DNA of 41,285 nt, taken from assembly GCA_015493495.1 (NCBI GenBank), contig WGDB01000097.1, positions 1 to 41,285 on the forward strand, written 5' to 3'. Positions 1 to 10,615 of the stretch are shown here, in pieces. The position numbers were made by a program, and so were the translations under genes. The notes below the pieces were generated by a model, which had not been told where the DNA came from, did no database searches, and saw only the letters and a list, made by a program, of their open reading frames with translations. Origin of the DNA: Helicobacteraceae bacterium (GTDB taxonomy: Bacteria > Campylobacterota > Campylobacteria > Campylobacterales > Sulfurimonadaceae). Each line of letters opens with the position of its first letter. Within the stretch, counting starts at the first letter, position 1.

Positions 1-642
1 AGTAAAGATATCAGTGATGTCAAATACATCTTGATCGATGATGAACCTTTTACCTCTTTTACACTTAAAGAGCATGGGAGTTTCAGTGTATGGGGCTTTG
101 GTTTTCATATTGCAGTAGATGCTTCTTTAGCTATTTTGGCGGCTCTGGAGAGTATGGATGTTGAGACGATTCGTATTAAACTCTTGCACTTTAAGGGCAT
201 CAAAAAACGTTTTGATATCGTCTCAAAAGGTGAAAAAAGTATCATTATCGATGACTATGGTCATCATCCTACAGAGATAGAAGCGACTATGAACTCTGTT
301 AAAGAGTATGCAAAACTTAAAAACATAAAGCAGATCACAGCCATATGGCAACCTCATAAATATTCACGAACCATAGACAACCTGGAGGCATTTACTAAAT
401 GTTTCGAGGGGGCAGACCGCTTGATCATCCTGCCTGTCTGGGCAGCCAGTGAGTCAGAGCAGTTTATAGACTTTAAAAACGAGTTTAGTGCTTATGAGTT
501 GAGTATGATGGATTATGTCAAACGTGAAGGTGAGACACTAAACCTGGTCAAGCATGATGAGGTCATAGAGACATTGGACACGGGGATCATCGTCGGTTTT
601 GGTGCGGGTGATATCACCTATCAGATGCGAGGAGAGAAGTAG
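1..642 (+). CDS. murC: UDP-N-acetylmuramate--L-alanine ligase, C-terminal part
   Basis: The reading frame is open from base 1, so the gene starts before the window; 213 residues remain. MurC adds L-alanine to UDP-MurNAc in the cytoplasm, the first amino acid step of peptidoglycan precursor synthesis. Seen: the Mur ligase C-terminal domain motif 'DDYGHHPTEI' followed by a 'WQPHKYSRT' segment and a closing 'GFGAGDIT' typical of MurC rather than MurD/E/F. The TAG stop overlaps the GTG start of the next gene by one base, so the two are probably translationally coupled. Family assignment is firm; only the N-terminal ATP-binding part is missing because of the window edge. Confidence 0.95.
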   Translation, partial: SKDISDVKYILIDDEPFTSFTLKEHGSFSVWGFGFHIAVDASLAILAALESMDVETIRIKLLHFKGIKKRFDIVSKGEKSIIIDDYGHHPTEIEATMNSVKEYAKLKNIKQITAIWQPHKYSRTIDNLEAFTKCFEGADRLIILPVWAASESEQFIDFKNEFSAYELSMMDYVKREGETLNLVKHDEVIETLDTGIIVGFGAGDITYQMRGEK

Positions 643-971
643 TGGCTTATCTCTACGGACTCATCGTTGTAGGACTCTTTTTTGGAGTGATGCACTTCTT
701 TACCGAGTTAAAGCTCTCTCAAAAAATACAAGCTTCTTTGCTTGTTGTAATCATTGTAAGTGGTGCCATCTTTTACAACCATCTCCAACAAGAGCGTGCA
801 GCGCATCTTCGTCAGGTACTTTTAGAGTTTAAGCAAGGTAAAGATCTGCGTTGTAAAGGTCTTACGGTCAACAACAAAATGTTTACACTGAGTATTGGGA
901 CACAGACCTTTATAGCAAACAAAGAGAGTGGAAATGTGGGTGTGATGCTTATTGCAAGTGAGTGTGAATGA
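642..971 (+). CDS. small membrane protein between murC and mutS2
   Basis: 109 residues. The GTG start shares a base with the murC stop, and the 3' end overlaps the mutS2 start by 4 bases. Two hydrophobic segments are visible (about residues 3-20 and 29-46), followed by a soluble tail containing a C-K-G segment and a late C-E end. I do not recognise a family. Position suggests co-transcription with murC and mutS2, but this says little about its role. Two predicted membrane spans with the tail in cytoplasm or periplasm is all that can be supported. Confidence 0.75.
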   Translation: MAYLYGLIVVGLFFGVMHFFTELKLSQKIQASLLVVIIVSGAIFYNHLQQERAAHLRQVLLEFKQGKDLRCKGLTVNNKMFTLSIGTQTFIANKESGNVGVMLIASECE

Positions 972-3172
972 GTCTAAATAGCTTAATAGAGAGACTGGAC
1001 CTCAGTGGCCATATCGACTCTTTTAACAGCTTCTTTAGTCGTGAAAAACCACTTTTTATAGAGGGTGATCAAGAACGTCATCACAGCTATATCCAAGCAT
1101 TGGACAAACTTACATTCAATTCACCTCCAAGGGTAGGCTCTTTCAGACCCATCACTTCGCATCTTAAAAAACAGGGTGCTCTGCGCTTTGAGCAGATCTT
1201 TGAGGTCATTAAAGTGGTACGCTATTTTCATACCCTTAAAAATAGTGCTTTTGAAGGTATTATCGGGGAGTGGATGCATAAGATCATCATCCCTGAACGT
1301 TTCAGTGAAGAGGTCGCTTCGTACTTTGACTTGGAGGGACGTTTTAACGAGGAGTTGGATGAAGAGCTTTTTGGCCTTTCTCAACGTATCAAGGTGATAA
1401 AGTCAGACATTAATGCTTCGATGAAACGTACTCTTTACAGCTCTAAGATCACACCTTACCTTGTAGATACTCAAGTCCATTACATCAATGATGAAGAGTG
1501 TCTGCTGATGCGTGGCGGCTTTAACCATGTCTTAAAGGGACAGGTCGTAGGACGTACAAGTGGTGGTTTTTTCTATGTAGTCCCTGACAGCCTCTCCAAA
1601 AACCGTGATCAGATCCGTAGTATAGAGACCATGCGTGAGGTGAAATTTTATGAGTATGCCAAACAGTTCTCCAAAGTGCTGTCTGAACTGCTCCCTTTTA
1701 TAAACTTTATAGACAAAGAGTTTGAAAGGTTTGACCACTATCAAGCGAGAGTACATTTTGCGCGATCTAAAGATTTAGCGATCATCAAAGCCCAAAGAAA
1801 CAGGGTCATCAAGTTAGTAGAGTTTGAACATCCTGCACTACATAAACCCAAACCTGTAACTGTGGATTTTAGTAAAAATGTTTTAATGATCACCGGTGTC
1901 AATGCAGGTGGTAAGACGATGCTGCTTAAAGCGATCTTGTCTGCAGCATTGATGGCGAAGTATCTTATACCGATGAAAGTGAACAGACATAAGTCTGTCA
2001 TCGGGAACTTCAAACGTTTCGAAGCGATTATCGATGATCCTCAAAATGTTAAAAACGACATCTCTACCTTTGCTGGACGTATGCAGCAGTTCTCGCAGCT
2101 TTTTTCGCAACATGATGCGCTTATAGGCGTTGATGAGATCGAACTTGGAACAGACAGTGATGAAGCGGCAGCGCTTTTTAAAGTGATCTTGGATGACCTG
2201 ATCGCCAAGGGACAGAAGATCGTTGTGACGACCCACCATAAACGTCTGGCGGCTCTAATGGCAGACCGTGACGATGTAGAGTTGATGGCAGCGATCTATG
2301 ATGAAGAGAAACGACAACCTACCTATGAGTTTTTACAAGGGATCATTGGTAAGTCTTATGCCTTTGAGACAGCCTTACGTTATGGGATCATGCACTCTGT
2401 AGTGACGCGTGCCGGTGAGGTCTATGGTGAAAACCATGAAAAACTAAACCTGCTGATAGAACGGGGTGCTGAGTTAGAACGTGACCTTAAAAAGAAACAG
2501 ACTCTTTTGGACGAGAAACTTGCACATGTCTCCCAACAAGAGCGCGACCTGCAAGAGCAAAAAGAGGCCCTTCGTCTTACTCTGGATACTGAGCGAAACA
2601 AGTTAAAAGAGAGTTATGCCAGTTCTATTTCCAAGGCAAAAGAGGCTGCACGCCAAAGTAACATAAAAAGTGTTCATAAAAAGATGAATGAAGCCAATGA
2701 CGCGCTTCCTAAAGAGCAGGTGCCCAAACAAGAGACGGCTTATGAGTTGAAGGTGGGTGACTTTGTGAAGTACCGTAAAAGCAGAGGTACCATTATTAAT
2801 CTCAAAGCTAAAGAGGCTATGATAGAGGTAGAAGGAATGCGTTTACGTGTCAAACGCAGCGAGTTGAAACCTTCAGGTAATCCACCTAAAAAAAGAGCGA
2901 AGACTCAGGTCCATCATAAAATAGAGCGCCGCAGTGGGCTGAAGTTAGACCTTCATGGTCTGCGTGCAGAAGAGGCAGAGGAGAAGATGGACAAATTTCT
3001 CTCTGATGCGCTTATTGATGGTTGGGATGAAGTAATTATCTATCATGGTATCGGTACAGGAAAACTTTCATATGCGGTTAAAAACTTTCTGATCGCCCAC
3101 CCTAAAGTCAAATCATTTGACGATGCGCCACAGCATATGGGTGGTTTTGGCGCCAAAATCGTGCGTCTGTAG
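968..3172 (+). CDS. mutS2: MutS2-family ATPase/endonuclease with Smr domain
   Basis: 734 residues, close to the usual MutS2 length in this phylum. MutS2 binds branched DNA or collided ribosomes, depending on species, and is not a classical mismatch repair protein; in Helicobacter the homologue limits recombination. Seen: Walker A 'GVNAGGKT' at about 310-317, a Walker B region 'GVDEIELGTDSDEAAAL', a long charged coiled coil (about 490-570), a KOW-like patch, and a C-terminal Smr nuclease domain with 'LDLHGLR' and 'HGIGTGKL'. The Walker A has V where many members have P. Starts by overlapping the upstream gene by 4 bases. Confidence 0.95.
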   Translation: MSLNSLIERLDLSGHIDSFNSFFSREKPLFIEGDQERHHSYIQALDKLTFNSPPRVGSFRPITSHLKKQGALRFEQIFEVIKVVRYFHTLKNSAFEGIIGEWMHKIIIPERFSEEVASYFDLEGRFNEELDEELFGLSQRIKVIKSDINASMKRTLYSSKITPYLVDTQVHYINDEECLLMRGGFNHVLKGQVVGRTSGGFFYVVPDSLSKNRDQIRSIETMREVKFYEYAKQFSKVLSELLPFINFIDKEFERFDHYQARVHFARSKDLAIIKAQRNRVIKLVEFEHPALHKPKPVTVDFSKNVLMITGVNAGGKTMLLKAILSAALMAKYLIPMKVNRHKSVIGNFKRFEAIIDDPQNVKNDISTFAGRMQQFSQLFSQHDALIGVDEIELGTDSDEAAALFKVILDDLIAKGQKIVVTTHHKRLAALMADRDDVELMAAIYDEEKRQPTYEFLQGIIGKSYAFETALRYGIMHSVVTRAGEVYGENHEKLNLLIERGAELERDLKKKQTLLDEKLAHVSQQERDLQEQKEALRLTLDTERNKLKESYASSISKAKEAARQSNIKSVHKKMNEANDALPKEQVPKQETAYELKVGDFVKYRKSRGTIINLKAKEAMIEVEGMRLRVKRSELKPSGNPPKKRAKTQVHHKIERRSGLKLDLHGLRAEEAEEKMDKFLSDALIDGWDEVIIYHGIGTGKLSYAVKNFLIAHPKVKSFDDAPQHMGGFGAKIVRL

Positions 3173-3180
3173 GAGTGACT

Positions 3181-6659
<3,479 letters not shown>

Positions 6660-6660
<1 letters not shown>

Positions 6661-7367
6661 TGAGGTTAGATCAGTATTTAGTAGAAGAGGATTTTGTGGA
6701 CTCTCGTACAAAGGCACAGACGCTTATAAAGTCTCGCAAGGTCACGGTCAATGGTAAAGCTGTCACCAAACCGGCCTTTAAGGTCAATGGCGAAAAGGTA
6801 GAGATAGCAGACGAGATGATCTATGTCTCAAGAGCTGCTCACAAACTCAAAGGCTTTCTACCTTCTCTGCCTTTTAGTGTTAAAGGCTTGCATGCTTTAG
6901 ATATTGGTGCAAGTACGGGAGGCTTTACACAAGTGCTGCTTGAAGAAGATGCGGCAAGCGTTACCTGTGTTGACGTAGGGCAGGGGCAACTTCATGACAA
7001 GCTCAACAATGACAAACGTGTTATTAACTTTGAAAAAATGGACATACGTGACTTTACCAGACAACGACAGTTTGACCTGGTCACAAGTGATGTCTCATTT
7101 ATTTCGCTGCATCACATCTTAGAGTCAGTGGATGCCTTAAGCAAGCAGTGGATCGTTTTACTTTTCAAGCCACAGTTTGAAGTAGGAAAAAATGTCAAAC
7201 GAGACAGTAACGGTGTTGTAGTAGATGAAAAAGCGATTATTAAAGCGAAAGAGGCATTTGAAAAGGAAGCTACATACTTAGGTTGGAAAATGCTACATCA
7301 TGAACCTTCCACATTAAGTGGTAAAGAGGGAAATCTAGAGGAGTGTTACTGTTTTGAAAAATGTTAA
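6660..7367 (+). CDS. tlyA: TlyA-family rRNA 2'-O-methyltransferase
   Basis: 235 residues. TlyA methylates ribosomal RNA riboses (in mycobacteria and Campylobacter this affects capreomycin response); the old 'hemolysin' name is historical. Seen: N-terminal S4 RNA-binding domain (residues 1-60, 'MRLDQYLVEEDFVDSRTKA'), then a Rossmann SAM-binding fold with 'ALDIGASTGGFTQVLL', 'SDVSFIS' and 'LLFKPQFEVGK', which supply the K-D-K type catalytic residues. The ATG shares one base with the upstream stop, and the end overlaps ribF by 14 bases; tlyA next to ribF is common in this phylum. Confidence 0.93.
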
Positions 7368-8175
7368 TGCTATCGCCATAGGCGGTTTTGACGGAATGCA
7401 TGTTGGCCATCAAAAGCTTTTTGAAGCCGTAGGAGAAGCAGGTGGTATTTTGGTCATAGAGACGGGTTACGCTAACCTGACCCCAGGTCGAAGTCGTGAA
7501 CACTTTATCCACCTTCCCATCTTCTACTATGATCTTGAGAGTATTCGTCATCTTGATGCTAAAGCCTTTGTAGAGAAGTTAAAAAATGAGTTCCCTAACT
7601 TAAAAAAGATTGTTGTGGGCTATGACTTTCACTTTGGAAAGGATCGCTGCTATAACTATGATGACTTAAAAGTGCTCTTTGATGGAGAAGTTTCTATCAT
7701 TGATGAGGTCACCGTCGACAAGGACTCTGTCCATTCTCACAAGATTCGGGCAAAACTACAGATCGGTGACATCAAAGGTGCCAACCGTTTTCTAGGGTAC
7801 AACTATAGTATTGTTGGTACTAAGGTGACAGGACAAGGACTCGGACAAAAAGAGCTTTTTGCGACCATTAACATAGACGCTGATGGTTACTTACTCCCTA
7901 AAGAAGGTGTCTACGTCTCCACTGCCAGACTAAATGATGAAGAACACTATCATCCTGCTGTCAGTTTCATAGGTCACCGTGTTACAACAGATGGTTCATT
8001 TGCAGTAGAGACCCATATCTTAGATGGTGAGGTCGGTGCAGTCGAAAAGATCCGCCTCTCATTTATAGACTTTATCCGCCCCAACCAGAAGTTTGAATCG
8101 TTAGAAGATCTAAAAGAGGCGATTGCAGAAGATATTGCTGTTGCCAAACGTAAAACAGGACGGTTGAGTCTTTAA
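7354..8175 (+). CDS. ribF: bifunctional riboflavin kinase/FAD synthetase
   Basis: 273 residues from a TTG at 7354, supported by a GAGGAG about 9 bases upstream inside tlyA and by the family N-terminus. RibF phosphorylates riboflavin to FMN and adenylylates FMN to FAD. Seen: the nucleotidyl-transferase motif 'GGFDGMHVGHQ' (residues 9-19), 'GYDFHFGKDR', and the C-terminal flavokinase domain with a degenerate 'FATINI' (normally near F-P-T-A-N) and 'PKEGVYVS'. Slightly short compared with enterobacterial RibF but usual for Campylobacterota. It ends the murC-ribF run. Confidence 0.93.
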   Translation: MKNVNAIAIGGFDGMHVGHQKLFEAVGEAGGILVIETGYANLTPGRSREHFIHLPIFYYDLESIRHLDAKAFVEKLKNEFPNLKKIVVGYDFHFGKDRCYNYDDLKVLFDGEVSIIDEVTVDKDSVHSHKIRAKLQIGDIKGANRFLGYNYSIVGTKVTGQGLGQKELFATINIDADGYLLPKEGVYVSTARLNDEEHYHPAVSFIGHRVTTDGSFAVETHILDGEVGAVEKIRLSFIDFIRPNQKFESLEDLKEAIAEDIAVAKRKTGRLSL

Positions 8176-8414
8176 AAAAGAGCGTTTATCCATAGGTTTA
8201 CGGGATTAGTGAGATTAGAGTAAGCGCAGTTGCCCGTTTTTATAATTCTCATAATCCCACTAGTCTGTGGGCAGTTACACTTGCTCTTAAGGCACTATAC
8301 CTCTATAAGCGTACACTTAACACAATTTTTTGATGTAAAACCACCCACTCTTATCTCCCTTTAATCAACAAAGTTGTAAAATCGCGGAACTATTTTCTAC
8401 TAAAGGGACACTGA
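8176..8414. other. intergenic region before atpB with interleaved inverted repeats
   Basis: 239 bases without a gene. Two imperfect inverted repeats overlap in the order A1-A2-B1-B2: A1 8202-8216 pairs with B1 8244-8258, and A2 8217-8235 pairs with B2 8269-8287. The stretch read on the minus strand also resembles the degenerate 'AATCTGCGTAATCTG...CTCTTGCTCTTAAG' repeats seen at three other gaps in this window. The last 75 bases lead into the atpB promoter. Confidence 0.6.
8377..8382 (+). promoter_or_regulatory. probable sigma70 -10 box for atpB
   Basis: TAAAAT in the context 'TTGTAAAATCGCGG', 32 bases before the atpB ATG. The same 'TGTAAAATNCGC' form precedes the nitroreductase gene. No clear -35 is seen, which is usual for this phylum. 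Confidence 0.5.
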
Positions 8415-9092
8415 ATGGGTGAATTGTTTACATTCTTTGGTCTGATCAGTCATGATCATGCTTTTATCTATATGACACACATGCTGCTTGCAGCAGGTAT
8501 TGTTATCGTTCTTGCTAAGCTTGCAACAAGCAACATGAAAGTTGTACCAACTGGTACACAAAACTTCTTAGAAGCATACCTTGGTGGTGTACTTGCTATG
8601 GGTGCTGATGTTATGGGTAGAGAGGACGCACGTCGTTACCTTCCACTTGTAGCGACTATCGGACTTTTTGTTGCTGTAGCAAATGTTATTGGTGTTATCC
8701 CAGGTTTTGAAGCGCCATCTGCTTTCCTGGACTTTACACTGGCATTAGCACTTGTTGTCTTTGTTTACTATAACTTTGAAGGTATCCGTCGTAACGGTGT
8801 TATCGCTTATTTTAAGCACTTTCTTGGACCGGTATGGTGGTTATACTGGTTGATGTTCCCGATCGAGATCGTCTCTCACATCTCTCGTATCGTCTCTCTC
8901 TCTTTCCGTCTTTTCGGAAATGTCAAGGGTGACGACATGTTCTTGATGGTTATCTTGATGCTGGCACCATGGTTACTACCAATGATCCCATTTGCACTAC
9001 TGTCATTTATGGCACTTCTACAAGCGTTCATCTTTATGATGCTGACGTATGTATACCTTGGTGGCGCTGTTCAGGTCGCTGAAGACCACTAA
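8415..9092 (+). CDS. atpB: ATP synthase F0 subunit a
   Basis: 225 residues. Subunit a forms the proton half-channels of F1F0 ATP synthase in the inner membrane. Seen: multiple membrane helices, the essential arginine R165 within '[10 protein letters not shown]', and a C-terminal helix with '[18 protein letters not shown]'. An AAGGGA ribosome site lies just upstream. No other ATP synthase subunit is near; separation of atpB from the main atp operon is known in Helicobacter and Campylobacter, which supports the phylum call. Confidence 0.97.
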   Translation: MGELFTFFGLISHDHAFIYMTHMLLAAGIVIVLAKLATSNMKVVPTGTQNFLEAYLGGVLAMGADVMGREDARRYLPLVATIGLFVAVANVIGVIPGFEAPSAFLDFTLALALVVFVYYNFEGIRRNGVIAYFKHFLGPVWWLYWLMFPIEIVSHISRIVSLSFRLFGNVKGDDMFLMVILMLAPWLLPMIPFALLSFMALLQAFIFMMLTYVYLGGAVQVAEDH

Positions 9093-9100
9093 GCTCTTTT

Positions 9101-9364
9101 ATGAAGCGAAGCATTTTTGACAAGATCATAAGCTTCCTTCTTGGTATCTCATGGACTTTTATTGTCCTGGGTGCTTTTATAACCTTCAAGCTTTTCTTTT
9201 TTATGGGTGTTGCAACAGCACTTTTTCTCTCTATACTTTACATCATCTTCGGCCTTTTCATCATTTTAGCCTTAGAAACTATGCTCACCTACAAAGAGCG
9301 CCTGCAAGAGTCTAAAAAACAGACACAACTTTTACAAGAGATCCGCGATACACTAGCAGAGTAA
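9101..9364 (+). CDS. small two-span membrane protein downstream of atpB
   Basis: 87 residues starting 8 bases after atpB. Two strongly hydrophobic segments (about 7-33 and 37-62) are followed by a charged, helical tail ('KERLQESKKQTQLLQEIR') that looks like a short coiled coil. From memory, a similar small membrane gene follows atpB in Campylobacter, so the pair may be conserved. Assembly or stability of the F0 part is conceivable but is inference only; no family was recognised. Confidence 0.75.
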   Translation: MKRSIFDKIISFLLGISWTFIVLGAFITFKLFFFMGVATALFLSILYIIFGLFIILALETMLTYKERLQESKKQTQLLQEIRDTLAE

Positions 9365-9369
9365 AAAGT

Positions 9370-10245
9370 ATGATCGCTTTTAACTTCAACATCCATTTTC
9401 CAGATGAACCGTCTCTAAACGATGGTATTTCCGATAATTCAAAAAAGAATATCACTATAGTTAAAAGCAGTGATACTGAAATATTTGAAAAATTATCTCA
9501 AAAATCAGAGTATCTTCCCCTTTCAGGTAGGGAGGCGTCCTATGGGGCTGAAGTAGAATTTTCTAAATGTAGAGAAGGGTGTCTTTGGGGTGTTGATGTC
9601 AAAGGCGTTGTAAGTTTCGTGTGGTCTTGTGGCGATCGTACCTTGAGCTATTTGCCACAACCCTTGCTAACAGTAGAAGTATTAGAATTTTGGACACTGC
9701 ATACAATCATCCCTATGATGTTAGCCCTAGATGAAACCTACAATATTTTACATGTTGGGGCCGTAGAAGTAGCAGGAAAACCCATTATCTTCTCAGCTGA
9801 ATCTTTTGGTGGCAAATCTACAATGACTGATTACTTTTTACAACAAGGACATACTCTGTTGGCTGATGATACGCTGGGTATCTATAAAGATGCTGAAACT
9901 TTTAAAGCGGTGGCATCGTACCCTTTTCACAGGCCATTCAGAGAAGCCGAGTCTTTGGGGTATAAGGTCTCTAATGTAAATACTCACCCCCGAGCTGTAA
10001 AAGCGGTCTATCTGCTGGAAAAAAGTGATGCAGATGCAGAAATCACTATTACAACGATCAAGGGTGTAGAAAAATACAGAGCCTTCCATTTCAGTACCTT
10101 TATCAATTTTGACTTCTTGAAAGAGAAACGTTTCATATCACTTAGCGAGATGGCCAATGCCATTACAGTCTATAAAGTGAGTGTACCCTGGAAACTGGAG
10201 CGACTGCCAGAAGTATACACGGCTATTGTGGAAACAGTAATTTAG
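9370..10245 (+). CDS. HPr-kinase-like P-loop protein (HprK-related)
   Basis: 291 residues. The core resembles HPr serine kinase/phosphorylase: H128 in 'ILHVGAVEV', a P-loop 'AESFGGKST' (143-151), 'LLADDT' (164-168) as the Walker-B-like pair, and a 'PFHRPF' segment (185-190). The first P-loop Gly is Ala. True HprK has an N-terminal domain; here the first 120 residues do not resemble it. There is no HPr or PTS gene nearby. Related proteins (called HprK-related kinase A in NCBIfam, from memory) occur with PqqD-like proteins in peptide-associated clusters, and a PqqD-like gene lies at 17465. It begins 5 bases after the small membrane gene, so it may be read through from atpB. Substrate unknown. 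Confidence 0.75.
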   Translation: MIAFNFNIHFPDEPSLNDGISDNSKKNITIVKSSDTEIFEKLSQKSEYLPLSGREASYGAEVEFSKCREGCLWGVDVKGVVSFVWSCGDRTLSYLPQPLLTVEVLEFWTLHTIIPMMLALDETYNILHVGAVEVAGKPIIFSAESFGGKSTMTDYFLQQGHTLLADDTLGIYKDAETFKAVASYPFHRPFREAESLGYKVSNVNTHPRAVKAVYLLEKSDADAEITITTIKGVEKYRAFHFSTFINFDFLKEKRFISLSEMANAITVYKVSVPWKLERLPEVYTAIVETVI

Positions 10246-10261
10246 CACTTGTTTTTGTTTT

Positions 10262-10288
10262 ACAACCGATGACTTTAGTCTTGGTTGT
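10262..10288 (+). terminator. hairpin after the HprK-like gene, possible terminator
   Basis: ACAACC pairs with GGTTGT around an inner TGACT/AGTC stem, 16 bases after the stop codon. No clean T-run follows at once, although the next 60 bases are T-rich. It separates the HprK-like gene from the first peptide cassette. Weak as a terminator call. Confidence 0.3.
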
Positions 10289-10399
10289 TGTTAGGCGGGA
10301 GTGAGGTTTTTGTTTCAAATAGCTCGTGAATATTCAATATTTTACTTCTTTTAATTTTTGCAAAAATCAATAAAAACTCTACCTAAAACATCAATACGC

Positions 10400-10405
10400 T
10401 ATAAT
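10400..10405 (+). promoter_or_regulatory. -10 box for the first Tat peptide gene
   Basis: Consensus TATAAT, 28 bases before the peptide ATG. The second peptide gene has the same consensus box at a similar distance, so each cassette seems to have its own promoter. No good -35 is visible. Confidence 0.55.
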
Positions 10406-10433
10406 AAAAGAATAACATATTAGGATAGTCAAA

Positions 10434-10613
10434 ATGCACCTCAAAGAAAAAACGTTACCTTCTGCAGAGAAAAAAGTGCAGACAGATCGTCGTAGTTTTA
10501 TAAAAAAGGCTGTTTATGTTGCACCTACTTTGATGGCGTTGGGTGGTCTTTTACGTCCAACCGAAGTCAAAGCTGGGTTTGGGAAACCGCCAAGTGGACC
10601 AACGTGGAGTTGA
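10434..10613 (+). CDS. Tat-signal peptide precursor 1, predicted 12-residue mature product
   Basis: 59 residues. A charged n-region is followed by the twin-arginine motif 'DRRSFIKK' (R19, R20), a modest hydrophobic stretch 'VAPTLMALGG', and a signal peptidase I site 'VKA' (45-47). Cleavage there would release a 12-residue peptide: G-F-G-K-P-P-S-G-P-T-W-S. Tat normally carries folded or cofactor-bound proteins, so a 12-mer cargo is odd; a modified peptide or an uncleaved membrane-anchored form are both possible. The sequence from the RR motif to 'GKPPSGP' is nearly the same in the second copy at 13927. Not recognised as a named family. The next gene starts 2 bases after the stop. Confidence 0.75.
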   Translation: MHLKEKTLPSAEKKVQTDRRSFIKKAVYVAPTLMALGGLLRPTEVKAGFGKPPSGPTWS

Positions 10614-10615
10614 GA

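Noticed and set aside
7354-7367. Programmed frameshift joining tlyA and ribF
   Set aside because: Both genes have complete family lengths, and ribF has its own ribosome site and TTG start; ordinary coupled overlap explains it.
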